The translations under genes and the position numbers were made by a program. A DNA stretch of 64,000 nucleotides, taken from assembly GCF_000241525.1 (NCBI RefSeq), contig NZ_AHIL01000032.1:1-64000 (forward strand), in the 5' to 3' direction. Below the pieces are notes generated by a model. It was given only the letters and a program-made list of their open reading frames with translations, had not been told where the DNA came from and did no database searches. Source of the DNA: Comamonas testosteroni ATCC 11996. Lineage in GTDB: Bacteria; Pseudomonadota; Gammaproteobacteria; Burkholderiales; Burkholderiaceae_C. Shown here in pieces: positions 37,784-48,536 of this stretch; the first letter of the stretch is position 1, and every line of letters starts with the position of its first letter.

Positions 37784-38134
37784 TCACTGTTCAGTTGCTG
37801 GAATCTTCAGTCGTTGACTCAAGACTTGGATTCTGGCTTCCTCTGCCGCCAAAAAGTGGGTCAGCGAGTTACTGGCACACATGTCGATATCAAGTGTCGC
37901 ATGTATTTGCTGGCTGATACGCTCAGCACGATCCATGTGACGGGCTAACTCGATGAGGTCAGGCATATTGTCGGCTACCCAGAAACCTGTGGGCATTGCA
38001 GCGATCCAAGCATTTATTCGGCGCTGCTGAGATAGAGGGAGCGCAGGATGGGCTCGCAGAGGGACTGTAGGCGTTTGCGCCGATGGATCAGAGTGATCCA
38101 CGTAAGAAGAACTGAATGCTTTTATAGGCCACAT
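37784..38134 (-). CDS. Small protein, possible phage terminase small subunit remnant
   Basis: A 116-residue open frame whose middle (RRINAWIAAMPTGFWVADNM and the following LIELARHMDRAERISQQIHA) resembles P27-type terminase small subunits. No ribosome site is obvious. If real it is an isolated phage leftover between the IS and the dpd genes. Coding status is uncertain. Confidence 0.3.
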   Translation of the reverse strand: MWPIKAFSSSYVDHSDPSAQTPTVPLRAHPALPLSQQRRINAWIAAMPTGFWVADNMPDLIELARHMDRAERISQQIHATLDIDMCASNSLTHFLAAEEARIQVLSQRLKIPATEQ

Positions 38135-38696
38135 ACCAAAAATACCTCCGTATCAGACTCCCTGGGGTAACGATGAATGCGCTTAACTCACCGCATCCGA
38201 TCGGCCTTGGTCCATAAATTCCGTTGGAAGTGGCATGAACCTAACCCGGAAGGATGTATACCACGGTACCGCCATCGCGGGGTCCAATTTGGCTGAAGCA
38301 GTTGAGCAATGTGGATGTGTAACCCAGTAATCTGACGCTCAATCGGCATGGCCATCCCCTTCTAGCCTATCCTGCTTGAAGCAACTCAACTTCGTCTACA
38401 CCGGACTGCCAATCCACTTCTTTTAGAATTACCCTCCCAGTCGCTGGCACGCTCGCGAGGCTTCGTCGCGTGAGGCGTACACGTCAAATCTGATAGCATA
38501 GTCTTCGTAATAAGTGCAACAAATATGTAAATAAGGGGCATGTGCTCGTGGTTAGATCGTTGAAACACGGTAGTTCTGGGGAGTTGATTGGTCGTACACC
38601 GACATGCTTTACGACTCTCCGTCCAACGTGGTGGACTGCACTGCGAAAACGCTTCACCGCGTCCGTGCTTGCCTGTGCCCCAGTCTGAGGTCAACA
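38135..38696. other. Leader region upstream of dpdE
   Basis: About 560 bases without a supported gene. It must hold the promoter of the long plus-strand dpd operon. A frame on the plus strand opens at 38604 as an extension of dpdE. No strong promoter could be picked by eye. Confidence 0.4.
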
Positions 38697-41600
38697 ATGA
38701 CGAGGCGCATCGCAAATCTGACCCAAGGCACTTTTGTTCGAATCGAGTCTTCACCCTATTCCGATTGGGGAGTTGGAAAACTCACCGACATCCAGGGGGG
38801 GCTTGCGCGAATCCAGTTTTTTGATGCGCCTGGCGCTGCTTTGCCTGAGGCGGTGGAGGTAGCACTATCGCATGTAAGGGGCGCCATGCTGCCCGTACAA
38901 ACACGTGTGTATCGCCGCATGCAGGGAGGACGCTGGCAAGTCGGCCGGGTGCAGGAGGGCGAAGGCCCAATTTTGTTTGTCCAGTTTCCCAATGGCGAGA
39001 CCGTCAACGTTGAGGCCGAACAATTGGAGGTGCGCTGGAGTCGCCCACTTACCGATCCACTGCCACTGCTAGTATCTGAGGCCACAGAAACCCCATTTTT
39101 GGCGGATGCGCGGTCACGTTTCGTTCGCGCAGTGGCCCGCCAGCACTTCGCCGCTGCCGGTATCGATGCGGTGCTGTGCTCAGCAATCGATTTGGTGGAT
39201 TACCAATTCGATGTTGTGCGGCGGGTTCTGACAGACCCGATCCAGCGCTACCTGCTGGCGGATGAAGTGGGCTTGGGAAAGACCATTGAGGCGGCGATCA
39301 TCGTGCGCCAATACTTCATCGATGATCCATCCGCTGAGGCTGTGTTGATCGTTCCTACTGCTCTGGTGTATCAGTGGCGACGGGAGTTATCCGCACGTTT
39401 CGGTCTGGGCAATGAGTTGGACGACCACTTACATGTCATCGCGCATGATGACCTAGATCGTCTGTCTCAAGTCATCGGCAGTGCCGGCATGCTGGTGGTC
39501 GATGAGGCTCATCATCTGTCGCGGCAATCCACGGCCGGGCAACATCAGCTTTATGCGTTGCTCGAATCGCATGCCCGACGCGTGCCGCGACTGCTGCTGC
39601 TATCGGCCACGCCGGTGTTGGGAAACGCCGAGGAGTTCCTGCGGGTCCTGCACCTGCTCGATCCTGTGGTTTTTCCGTTGGAAGATCTCGAGGGGTTCAA
39701 GCGACGGATCGCCTCGCGCCAGGTAGTCGCCGAAGTTGTCTCCACCCTTGTGCCGCAAAACGTCTGGGGACTGGGACCAGATCTTGAACGCTTGTTGGAG
39801 AACTACCCCGACGATCCCCTACTGGTCACCAAAGTCGCAGCCCTTCAGCAAGTCCTGAACACCTTCCCGGACGAGGAAAGCGAGTCGTTCCTAGCCGCAT
39901 TGGACGACCTCAAGACGCACTTGGTCGAGAACTACCGGCTACACCGCCGATTGCTGCGTAACCGGCGCGCGGCGGTGTCTTGGGCGACGCCGCGGCGGGC
40001 CGACATGCGACCGGTCGCCTTCACTGGTCAAGCGACGGCAACTTGGCGCGACCGCCTCGAAACCTTGCGCCTCGCCGCGACGGCCGCGGGCAGTTTGACG
40101 CCCCCGATCGAGCAGGCTCTGCTGCAATCGGCCGTCAACCCCCATGCCAGCGCGCCGCTAAGGCCAGCGTTGGCGCAAGCCGGTCTCGATCACCCGGACT
40201 TGCTGTCGCAGGCCGAGGCGGTGGATCACGCGGCGCAGCGCCTGCGCGACGATCCAGCGCGGATCATCGCGTTATGCCGGCAAGTACGCGCGCTCCTGGA
40301 AACTCCGGGCACGCAGGTTGTTGTCTTTTGCGACCGCCCCGAGGACGCGGATCGGGTGGCGCAAGCCTTGGCCGGGCAGGTCGGTGATCGCGTCGTGCGT
40401 CACGAACCGGTCGAAGTTGACGAAGATGGCGAGGTCACGGCCCCGCAATGGGAGCAGTTCCTCGCCGCCCCCGAACGCATACGCGTGCTGGTGTGTGATG
40501 TGCGCGCCGAGGAGGGAGTCAACCTGCACGGCGGACGCAAAGTCGCGGTTCATTACGACTTGCCCGCCTCACCCAACCGCATCGAGCAGCGCCTGGGACG
40601 CCTGGACCGTTATGGCACCGGGGACCCGATCGTGAGCTACGTCTTGCTGGATGAGGCCAATGCGGACGAGGCCGCCTGGGCCTCGGTCCTCGACCATGGG
40701 TGGGGAGTCTTTGGCCAGTCCGTGGCCAGTTTGCAGTACCTGATCGAAGCCACCGCCGGACCTTTGGCGCGGGAATGGGTCGAACTGGGCACCGTGGCCC
40801 TTGAAACGCAGGCCCAGCAACTAGGCGGCGAGGACGGCTGGGTCCAGCGCGAGGTGCGCCAACTCAATCACCAGGACGGTCTGGATGCCATGGCCAACCG
40901 GGAAATTCCCGGCATGGAGACCTTGGAAGACGAAGACAGCGATTGGGTGGAGTGGCGCGCCGCCTTCAAGGCCTTGGCGATCGAAGCACTGCAATTTCAT
41001 TGGCACAGCGAAGGCGAACCGGGCGCACCCTCCGCAGATACCCCCTTCCGCGTCGGGTACACCTATCGCGACAGCGGCCGCACCACCCTGTTGCCGTTGA
41101 CGGGGTTCCTCAAGCATTTCCTGGCGACCGTCGATCAGCACGCCGCCGGCGGCAGCGCGCGTCTGCCATTGACACAGCGCTATGCCTTCAAGCGTCAGAC
41201 CACGACGAGTCGACGCGGTCTGGCCCAGGGTATTCGCCTGCTGCGTATCGGAGATCCACTGGTCACGTCGCTGGAGCAGTTTTGCGCGAATGACGACCGT
41301 GGTCGGGCGTTCGCGGTATGGCGGGTTGATCGGCAGTACGAGGTGAGTGACCCCAGCGGGGCAGATCTGTACTTCCGCTTCGACATCTTGGTGCGTCCCG
41401 CCTTGCCGAGCGAAGCTCCGGAGGGAGGATCCGGCGCGGACGACCCCTCGCAACGCCTGCATACCCAGGCGCTCGTACGCAAGGCCAGCACCTTCTTGCC
41501 TCCGCTGGCCTTGCGCGTGTGGGTGCAGGGCAATGGCGAGATCGAAGTCGACCCTTCGGACTTGCTGACCAGCGAATACGCCGACAGTTGGAAGGGCACA

Positions 41601-41978
41601 CGCCGCGACTTCAATTTGAACGTCCGCCGCTGGCGCAGTCTCCCGGCGGACATCAAGTCAACATGGATGCGCGACTGGGCTGGCTTGTGCGAGCGCCAAA
41701 GGCAGACAGCGATGGCAACGGTTCGGGCCCTGCCGCAGTACCAGAGCCGCCTTCAGCAAGCGTTGCAGGCTTGCGTTCAGGAGCGCCGCTTGCGCCGCTC
41801 GCAAGGCGATGCGCGGGCCAGTCGCCTGGCCGGTGCCGCCCAGGAACAAGAACTCGAGGAACTGCGCCAAGCCGATGCCATGTACGCCGCGCTGGAGGCA
41901 GCAATTGCCCACCCGCACCTTGAACTCGACGTCGTTGGCGCTGTCTTCCTGGCCTCAGATTCGCCGTTTGACGAATGA
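38697..41978 (+). CDS. dpdE: DpdE, SNF2-like helicase of the Dpd system
   Basis: About 1,093 residues. After an N-terminal region of beta-rich sequence comes an SF2/SNF2 helicase core: Walker A DEVGLGKTIEAA (about residues 188-199), DEAH (VVDEAHHLS, about 267), LLLLSATPVLGN, and motif VI IEQRLGRLDRYG (about 627). The C-terminal third has no recognised domain and ends in coiled coil. The ATG at 38697 follows TGAGGTCAAC and begins a recognisable N-terminus; the frame extends to 38604. It overlaps dpdF by four bases. In the family this gene belongs to the restriction half of Dpd. Confidence 0.88.
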   Translation: MTRRIANLTQGTFVRIESSPYSDWGVGKLTDIQGGLARIQFFDAPGAALPEAVEVALSHVRGAMLPVQTRVYRRMQGGRWQVGRVQEGEGPILFVQFPNGETVNVEAEQLEVRWSRPLTDPLPLLVSEATETPFLADARSRFVRAVARQHFAAAGIDAVLCSAIDLVDYQFDVVRRVLTDPIQRYLLADEVGLGKTIEAAIIVRQYFIDDPSAEAVLIVPTALVYQWRRELSARFGLGNELDDHLHVIAHDDLDRLSQVIGSAGMLVVDEAHHLSRQSTAGQHQLYALLESHARRVPRLLLLSATPVLGNAEEFLRVLHLLDPVVFPLEDLEGFKRRIASRQVVAEVVSTLVPQNVWGLGPDLERLLENYPDDPLLVTKVAALQQVLNTFPDEESESFLAALDDLKTHLVENYRLHRRLLRNRRAAVSWATPRRADMRPVAFTGQATATWRDRLETLRLAATAAGSLTPPIEQALLQSAVNPHASAPLRPALAQAGLDHPDLLSQAEAVDHAAQRLRDDPARIIALCRQVRALLETPGTQVVVFCDRPEDADRVAQALAGQVGDRVVRHEPVEVDEDGEVTAPQWEQFLAAPERIRVLVCDVRAEEGVNLHGGRKVAVHYDLPASPNRIEQRLGRLDRYGTGDPIVSYVLLDEANADEAAWASVLDHGWGVFGQSVASLQYLIEATAGPLAREWVELGTVALETQAQQLGGEDGWVQREVRQLNHQDGLDAMANREIPGMETLEDEDSDWVEWRAAFKALAIEALQFHWHSEGEPGAPSADTPFRVGYTYRDSGRTTLLPLTGFLKHFLATVDQHAAGGSARLPLTQRYAFKRQTTTSRRGLAQGIRLLRIGDPLVTSLEQFCANDDRGRAFAVWRVDRQYEVSDPSGADLYFRFDILVRPALPSEAPEGGSGADDPSQRLHTQALVRKASTFLPPLALRVWVQGNGEIEVDPSDLLTSEYADSWKGTRRDFNLNVRRWRSLPADIKSTWMRDWAGLCERQRQTAMATVRALPQYQSRLQQALQACVQERRLRRSQGDARASRLAGAAQEQELEELRQADAMYAALEAAIAHPHLELDVVGAVFLASDSPFDE

Positions 41979-44557
41979 GCGGCGCTCTGTTTTCTGAGAC
42001 TGACCTGCGGGCGGCCCTGGCGCACTGGCCGGACAGTGCGCCCGACCTCGAAGGCAAGGGCACCACGAGCGGCCTGATGGACCGCCTTCGGCAATGCCTG
42101 CGTGATCTGCTGCGGCAAAGCGGCACCGCCACATTTTTGGACCTGATCGCACTCCTGCGGCATTGGCTATTGGCCCAGGCTCGCGGTGGCGAGGCGCCCT
42201 GGCTGGAGGTGCCACTCACACCGCCTTGGCCCTCAAGTCAGGTCTGGAACGACCACGGTTTTGAAGTGGCCGATCTGGGCACCTGCGCCCAAATCCGCCC
42301 CCACTACCCACGGCTACCGTGGCTTGGGGAGCAGCACGACCTGTTTGACGATGCGTTCAACGGGATCGAGGCCCGTCTGCCTACGCGTCTGCCATCGGAC
42401 CCGCCACTGCGCTCACTGCTAGGACTGCCCACCTACACGGGGCCGGGCCAACGCGAAGCCGTCCGGGCGCTGATGCATTTGCCCGCCGACACCACCCTGA
42501 TTGCCAACTTGCCCACCGGCAGCGGCAAGTCGCTGCTGGCCCAATTGCCGCCGCTGGCGGCCAGCCAAGGCACCCTGACGCTGGTCATTGTCCCGACGGT
42601 GGCCTTGGCCATCGACCAAGGTCGCCGGATGGCGGAGTTGTTCAAAAAGCGCGACCCTCAGTGGACGGATCGCCCCCTGTCTTTCCACAGCGGCCTGAGC
42701 ATCGAAGAGCGTTCGTCCGTCTTTCAGGCCTTGCGCCGGGGTGAACAACGCGTTCTGTTCACCTCACCGGAGGCCGCCACCGGTTCCCTAAGAAGCCTGT
42801 TGGTCGACTGCGCGCGCGAGGGGCGCATTTCGCATGTCGTGATTGACGAGGCGCACCTGGTGGTGACTTGGGGCAGTGGGTTTCGTCCGGCTTTTCAACT
42901 GCTGCCAGCGCTGATCGCCAGTCTGCGGCAGGCACGTGGCCCCGACGCGCCCCAGCCGATTCGTGTAGTCCTGGCCTCCGCCACCCTCACACCCCACACT
43001 GTCACCAGCCTGCAAAGCCAGTTTTCGGGATCGATGGGGCACTGCGTCGTCTCTGGGATTTTTCTGCGCCCCGAACCCCGCTATGCGATGAAGCCGTTGG
43101 CGTCGCCGAACACGCGGGTACGGCGTGTGTTGGAAGTTGTCCTCAAGGCACCTCGCCCCTTCATCTTGTATGTGACCCGTCCCGATGAAGCCGAGGAATG
43201 GCTGCGACATTTGTCCGAGGCTGGACTAGGCCGGGTCGCCGCCTTCACGGGCGAGACACCCGCCCAGCAGCGCCAGTTGCTGATGGCGTTGTGGGACACC
43301 AATGCACTCGATGGGATGGTCGCGACCTCCGCTTTTGGCCTGGGCGTCGACAAGAACGACGTGCGCGCCGTCATCCACGCCACCTTGCCGGAGTCACTCG
43401 ATCGCTTTTACCAGGAGGTGGGGCGCAGCGGCCGCGACGGCCTGGCTTCGGCCAGTTTACTGCTGTACACGGAACAGGATGTGGAGCAGGCCCGAGACAT
43501 GGCAGGCCCGACCCTCATTGGCAACGACCTGGGCTATGAGCGGTGGGTGGCCATGCTCGACGATCCGGCTCGTCCGATCACCGCCGATGGCGAGATTTGG
43601 GTCAACCTCAATCGCCTGCGCGCCGGCTTATCGAGCCAGGGCAAGAGCAACCGGATCTGGAACTTACGAACGCTCAATCTCATGGCCACCGCGGGCCTCA
43701 TTGAGATCACGGGCTTGAGTGCCCGCGCCCCCGACGGTGCCACCTCAAACGACGATCAGGAGTACACCGACGCGCAGGTGACGTTTGCGAGTGTGCGCAT
43801 TCGCCATCCCAACCACCGTGATGTCCTGGTGTTCGACGAACGCATGAATGCTGCGCGCGACGGCCTGCTTCAGGCTGCCGGCGACGCATTCACCTTGATG
43901 TACCGCGCCGCGCAGGCGCAGATCGAGATCTCGCAGGCCTTGATCCAACTCTATGGCCTCGCGTTACCCAATCATTGGGGCCCGGTCACGGCGTTCTGTG
44001 GCGGGTGCAGCCAGCACTGGGGGGACCGGCGCATGCCAGTGCGGCAACTGAAACCGTTCGTGGCCAGGATCGACCGGTTCTCCCCAAGGCTCGAGGAAAC
44101 GCCCGAACTGCAAAGCCTGCCGCGCGAGCAAGCCAATCTCGCATTTATCGCCACGGCAGATCTTGCTCGTACCTGTGCGGATAGTCGCTCGAGCTTGGCG
44201 ATGCTGTTGCAAAAGGTGCGCCCCCACTCACTGTGGATCCCGCACTCGGCCAGCGACAGCCTGATCGATTCGATCATTACCCAGCTCATAGCGGTTCGCA
44301 GCGACACCTTCGTGGATCGCTTCGATCCACGCGATCCCACCGCGCTGCGCGGTGGTTCAGCTGAAGTCCGGTTCCTGTTGTGGCTCGAGCCGATGATTAC
44401 GCCTGAAGCCGCTGCGGCCCTGCGGACGTCTCCCAGTGCGCTGACAGTCGTCTTCATCCACACCCAATTGCCGGACCCCAGCCGTCCGGATCGGCCGTGG
44501 TCCTCGGTGGTTGCCCATGCCGACGAGGACACGGTCTTGCGAAAGTTGATTGCATGA
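41975..44557 (+). CDS. dpdF: DpdF, RecQ-like DEAD/DEAH helicase
   Basis: An 860-residue helicase with a RecQ-like core: Walker A NLPTGSGKSLLAQL (about residue 178), DEAH in VVIDEAHLVVTWGSGFRPAF (about 288) with the RecQ aromatic loop, and motif VI FYQEVGRSGRDGLASA (about 478). RecQ's zinc and HRDC domains are not evident; the C-terminal 380 residues are unique. Coupled to dpdE and dpdG through ATGA overlaps. Presumed part of the Dpd DNA-targeting machinery. Confidence 0.88.
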   Translation: MSGALFSETDLRAALAHWPDSAPDLEGKGTTSGLMDRLRQCLRDLLRQSGTATFLDLIALLRHWLLAQARGGEAPWLEVPLTPPWPSSQVWNDHGFEVADLGTCAQIRPHYPRLPWLGEQHDLFDDAFNGIEARLPTRLPSDPPLRSLLGLPTYTGPGQREAVRALMHLPADTTLIANLPTGSGKSLLAQLPPLAASQGTLTLVIVPTVALAIDQGRRMAELFKKRDPQWTDRPLSFHSGLSIEERSSVFQALRRGEQRVLFTSPEAATGSLRSLLVDCAREGRISHVVIDEAHLVVTWGSGFRPAFQLLPALIASLRQARGPDAPQPIRVVLASATLTPHTVTSLQSQFSGSMGHCVVSGIFLRPEPRYAMKPLASPNTRVRRVLEVVLKAPRPFILYVTRPDEAEEWLRHLSEAGLGRVAAFTGETPAQQRQLLMALWDTNALDGMVATSAFGLGVDKNDVRAVIHATLPESLDRFYQEVGRSGRDGLASASLLLYTEQDVEQARDMAGPTLIGNDLGYERWVAMLDDPARPITADGEIWVNLNRLRAGLSSQGKSNRIWNLRTLNLMATAGLIEITGLSARAPDGATSNDDQEYTDAQVTFASVRIRHPNHRDVLVFDERMNAARDGLLQAAGDAFTLMYRAAQAQIEISQALIQLYGLALPNHWGPVTAFCGGCSQHWGDRRMPVRQLKPFVARIDRFSPRLEETPELQSLPREQANLAFIATADLARTCADSRSSLAMLLQKVRPHSLWIPHSASDSLIDSIITQLIAVRSDTFVDRFDPRDPTALRGGSAEVRFLLWLEPMITPEAAAALRTSPSALTVVFIHTQLPDPSRPDRPWSSVVAHADEDTVLRKLIA

Positions 44558-45447
44558 GCTTGTTAAACATCACCAACGACGGGCTGCCCAATATCCTGGT
44601 CGTGCTGCATGCCACGGTATTGCGCGCCACCAAGCCCATGGCCGAGGCAGATCTGTTGGAGGCCGTATCGCCGGCCGCGATCGTGGAAGACGATGGACAG
44701 ATGACCCGCAACACCTTGAATCGGTGGACGGAACTGGGACTGTTTGTTCGTGAAAACGGGCTGATTTCGGTCAAGGAAAGGCTACCGGGGCGCCGCGCCA
44801 CGGCGCTTGAAATACTGCCGTTCACCCGGCGAATGGCTTGTCGCCAGGCCCTGGCGGAAGAAAACAACCCCGACCTGTGGGCCAGCCAGAGCGCACGGGC
44901 TGCCGACCTCACCCGCTCGCTGGCATGGATGCTGGCGCAGGACGTCTACCGGGCCTCCTTCGCCCAGTTTGAGACGCAGGAGTCGCAGCAGATTTTTGAT
45001 CCAGAGCGTCTGCTTATGCGTAACTCGACCCGTCGCTCAGGCCTACAGTACTGGGCACCCTTCCTGGGGTTCAGCCGGCATCCGTTTGCAGCGGTGGATC
45101 CGACCGTTGCTGTGCGAGATGCCCTCGCGGAGGTGCTGGGGCCAGGCGAGGGCCTGCCCGCGCCCCAGTTCGTGGAGCGCTTGGGGACGGTCTTGCCGGT
45201 GTTGGACGGCGGGCGCTGGCAGCTCGAGGTGCTGAAGTATGTGGCCCCCGCAGCGCTGCCGCCACGCCAACCCGGACAACTCTCCAGCGCCCTGTCGCGC
45301 GCGCTGCTGACCCTTTGGGACAGTGGCGAGTTGCTGCTGCAGCAAAAGGCCGACCTCGGCAGTTCGGTGACCCTCACCGGCGCGGGGGGCGCCCGCAGCG
45401 ACCTGACCTTTCAATGGATCGCCCGTCCGCAGGAGACCACGGCATGA
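44554..45447 (+). CDS. dpdG: DpdG, Dpd restriction-associated protein
   Basis: A 297-residue protein that overlaps both neighbours by four bases. The N-terminal 90 residues (DLLEAVSPAAIVEDDGQMTR onward) look like a winged helix. No enzymatic motif is visible. It is assigned as DpdG by its place between dpdF and dpdH and by size. Role unknown. Confidence 0.8.
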   Translation: MSLLNITNDGLPNILVVLHATVLRATKPMAEADLLEAVSPAAIVEDDGQMTRNTLNRWTELGLFVRENGLISVKERLPGRRATALEILPFTRRMACRQALAEENNPDLWASQSARAADLTRSLAWMLAQDVYRASFAQFETQESQQIFDPERLLMRNSTRRSGLQYWAPFLGFSRHPFAAVDPTVAVRDALAEVLGPGEGLPAPQFVERLGTVLPVLDGGRWQLEVLKYVAPAALPPRQPGQLSSALSRALLTLWDSGELLLQQKADLGSSVTLTGAGGARSDLTFQWIARPQETTA

Positions 45448-48400
45448 GCTCCCTGGAACAGTACTGGCCATCGGTCGAACATGCGACCGAGTGCCTGCGC
45501 ACTGAAGCCGAGACGGTTGATGAGGCATTGCTGTTGGCCGTTCACGAGCCGACCACCTTGTTGCGTCGGGCAGCGCAGACCGGTGTTGAAATCGCGGCCG
45601 ACGAAGTGGCCTTGCTCAATGAGTTGATGCGCCCGGTGACTGATGGCAGTGCGGTCGTGATTGCCATCACGGGCGCCTCCGGTGTGGGCAAGTCCCACAT
45701 GGTCCGCTGGCTGCGCGCCCAACTGCAGCGGCACCCCCGCCGCCAGGAATTGGTCGTGGTGTCGATTCCCAAGACCGCCAGTCTGCGCCGCGTGGTCGAA
45801 TTGATCCTGGAGCCGCTCGCCAGCGAAGAGTACGAAGCGCTCAAGCGCGAATTGGCGAGATCATCCGAGCAATTGACGCCCTCGACTGCTGCCGAGTTAC
45901 TCGCCGCCGCGTTGGGCGAGGGACTCAAGGAGTACCGGGACCGAACCGCCGAGTTGGTGAAGGCCGCACCGACCGAGAACAGTGCTCTAGCCCCACATGT
46001 GGCTGTGGCCGAGCATGCGCGCAGTTTGATCCAAGCGCCGGAAGTGCGGGAGATGTGGCTGAGCAAGGTGCTCCATCGCATCGTGGGGGCCAGCCTGGGT
46101 GGCGCCTCCAACCCCGCGGACCGGCAATTTCGCGCGGACGACCTGGCCCCGCCGGAGCAAGCCGCGGGGCAAGAGTTGCCCCAACGGGCACAAATGGCGC
46201 TGGCTTTTTTAGGCAACGCCAATGGCCGGTTCCGCAGCACCGCGGCGGACATCCTGCAAGAGGTTCTCGACGGCGCGCTGCGCACCGTGTTCCGCGTCAC
46301 TGAGGCCCTTCAGCAAAAGTCCATCCAGGACGTGGTCGACGACATTCGTCGTCAGCTGCTCAAGGATGGCAAGGAGTTGGTCCTCCTGATCGAGGACTTG
46401 GCGGCCTTGTCGGGGATTCAGCAGCCGCTGCTGGACATCATGATTGCGGAGAGCGATGAGCACGGCCGCCGCGTCCGCGCGCCCATTCGGACCGCGGTGG
46501 CCGTGACCGACGGTTTCCTGGCCGGCCGCCAAACGGTGCTCACGCGGGCCAAGGAGCAGTGGGTGGTCCCCAGCGAAGGCTTGGCCGAGGACACCATCGT
46601 CAGCAAACTGGTTGACCTGACGGGGCGCTACCTGAATGCCGCACGCTGGGGTGTCCAATACCTGAAGCAGGAGTTTGCTCGGTCCAGCCAGACTAGCCAG
46701 GACCTCTACGCCTGGGTGCCCAATTTCAATGAGACATTAGATGCCGCTGCGGCGGAACGGCTGGACGCTTTTGGTCGCAGCCGCCAGGGCTATCCGCTAT
46801 TTCCCTTCAATACGCACGCCATTCGAGGCCTGGCGGAAGCCGCCATGAAGCAAGGGGGAGTCTGGACCTACAACCCCCGGGCCTACATCAATGAAGTCTT
46901 GCGCAAGACTTTGGCTGAACGTCCGGCGTTCATCGCAAGGCATTTCCCGCCCGCGGGCTTCAAGTCGCCCCGCCTGGTGGCCGAAGTGCGTACCGAGTTG
47001 CAGCGCAAAGGCTACACCCAGGAGCACGCCCAACAGTTGGAAGCGGCGTTGCACTTTTGGGCGGGCAGTCCGAGTCGTCTGGCGGCGGCCCCGGTACCGC
47101 GCGCGGTGTTTGAGGCGTTCTCTCTGCCGTGGCCGTTCGGTACCGCCAGTGCGCCGATCTCACCGGTCGCGCCACCGGTACCGAGGGATCCTCCACCCCC
47201 AGGTCCCCCCGGGACCCCGCCACAGCCCTTGCCCCCAGTCCCGCCGTCCGTACCCGTCGATGCGATACCAGCCGCCCCCGACATCTCCGCGTACGCGGGC
47301 GCACTGGAAGCGTGGACGCCAACCAATCGCTTGCCCAACGCCCACGCGCGAGAGACCCGCAACCTGATCGCCCAGGCTTTGGACGAACGCATGGATCTGG
47401 GCAATTTCTGCCTGAAAGGACAGAAGGTTGATGCCAGCTGGTTCTGGCTTCCGCCCACGGCCACGGCTGGCAACCCGCCCAGTGGTTTGGTTGTCCAGGT
47501 GGTACGACCGGACCAAGCCATCCCTCCTGGCGTTGTCGCCGGTCTCAAGGCCCTAGCGCGCTGGGAGAAAAACGGCAAAAGCTGGTTCTATGCAAATGCG
47601 GAAACCGACTACGCCGCGGCCAATGCCCTGCTCGATGGGTTGGAGCACCAGGTCTTGCAGGCGCTGGCCGCCGAGGCAGAACGTGACGCAGGTATGGTGG
47701 CCCGGGCGCTCCATATCCAAAGCGTCTTGCTGGGACTGAGCAGCCGAGGACAGCCGGACAGCCCCAGCCTGAAGGCGTTGACCGGCGCCAGCCCCGACGA
47801 ATCGACCTACATCGATCCGCGCGTGGGGGCCTCCGTCGGCCAAACGCTGGCGGTGCGCAGCAAAGCCACTGCGGCGCGCGCCGAGTTGCAAGATCGCCTC
47901 AAGCAATTGATCGGCTGCTTCCAGGGCGCCACCGGAGGCAAGGTGCTGGCCATCGATGCCGACCGCCTCAAGCGAGCGTGGAAGACGGAGTTGCCGGCCC
48001 GATGGAGCCTGGGATTGAAAGGCCGTGGTCTGAGCGAAGCAGCCTCCGACGTCCTCGAACGGGTCTCCAGCGGCAGCCTGCCCACGCTGGTCAACAACCT
48101 GCAAAGCACGGTTCAAGTGCTGCTGCCTCAAACCAGCGCCGCATTCGACGCGGAGCACGCCCGCGTGGCCTGGCGCGACGAGATGAGGTTGCTGGTGCAA
48201 GAGGCCTTGCAACTGTCCGTCTGGCCTGCGGGGCAGCGCGAGTCGGAGATCCGCGCCGTTATCGACCGCTTGGCACAGGAGAATATGGAATCGGTCATCC
48301 AGCGCCTGCGTAAGATGAGTATTCCTCCCTCAGATGAGCCGGCGCCGGTGCGATTGGCCGAACTCTGTGCCGTTCCGTTGCCCCGGCTGAGTCAACTGGC

Positions 48401-48536
48401 GTGCGACGTCGCGGAGTTGAGTCGCTTTTTCAGCGAACTCACGCGACTGATTGACAGCCAGACCCGGTCTGTCGAACTGGAGCAAGCGCTCGCCCAGCGG
48501 GAAGAACTGATCAAAAGCCTGGAGTGGGAGCGCTGA
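45444..48536 (+). CDS. dpdH: DpdH, large ATPase
   Basis: A 1,030-residue ATPase: Walker A ITGASGVGKSHMV (about residues 74-86) and Walker B LVLLIEDLAAL (about 311-321). A proline-rich linker (VAPPVPRDPPPPGPPG region, about 570-610) separates the N-terminal half from a C-terminal half with no recognised motif and a coiled-coil tail. DpdH accompanies the helicases and may couple ATP to substrate recognition. The stop overlaps the dpdI start by one base (TGATG). Confidence 0.85.
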   Translation: MSSLEQYWPSVEHATECLRTEAETVDEALLLAVHEPTTLLRRAAQTGVEIAADEVALLNELMRPVTDGSAVVIAITGASGVGKSHMVRWLRAQLQRHPRRQELVVVSIPKTASLRRVVELILEPLASEEYEALKRELARSSEQLTPSTAAELLAAALGEGLKEYRDRTAELVKAAPTENSALAPHVAVAEHARSLIQAPEVREMWLSKVLHRIVGASLGGASNPADRQFRADDLAPPEQAAGQELPQRAQMALAFLGNANGRFRSTAADILQEVLDGALRTVFRVTEALQQKSIQDVVDDIRRQLLKDGKELVLLIEDLAALSGIQQPLLDIMIAESDEHGRRVRAPIRTAVAVTDGFLAGRQTVLTRAKEQWVVPSEGLAEDTIVSKLVDLTGRYLNAARWGVQYLKQEFARSSQTSQDLYAWVPNFNETLDAAAAERLDAFGRSRQGYPLFPFNTHAIRGLAEAAMKQGGVWTYNPRAYINEVLRKTLAERPAFIARHFPPAGFKSPRLVAEVRTELQRKGYTQEHAQQLEAALHFWAGSPSRLAAAPVPRAVFEAFSLPWPFGTASAPISPVAPPVPRDPPPPGPPGTPPQPLPPVPPSVPVDAIPAAPDISAYAGALEAWTPTNRLPNAHARETRNLIAQALDERMDLGNFCLKGQKVDASWFWLPPTATAGNPPSGLVVQVVRPDQAIPPGVVAGLKALARWEKNGKSWFYANAETDYAAANALLDGLEHQVLQALAAEAERDAGMVARALHIQSVLLGLSSRGQPDSPSLKALTGASPDESTYIDPRVGASVGQTLAVRSKATAARAELQDRLKQLIGCFQGATGGKVLAIDADRLKRAWKTELPARWSLGLKGRGLSEAASDVLERVSSGSLPTLVNNLQSTVQVLLPQTSAAFDAEHARVAWRDEMRLLVQEALQLSVWPAGQRESEIRAVIDRLAQENMESVIQRLRKMSIPPSDEPAPVRLAELCAVPLPRLSQLACDVAELSRFFSELTRLIDSQTRSVELEQALAQREELIKSLEWER

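Noticed and set aside
37610-37948. 112-residue plus-strand frame right of the IS
   Set aside because: Starts inside the IS end, has no coding character and no similarity that I recognise.
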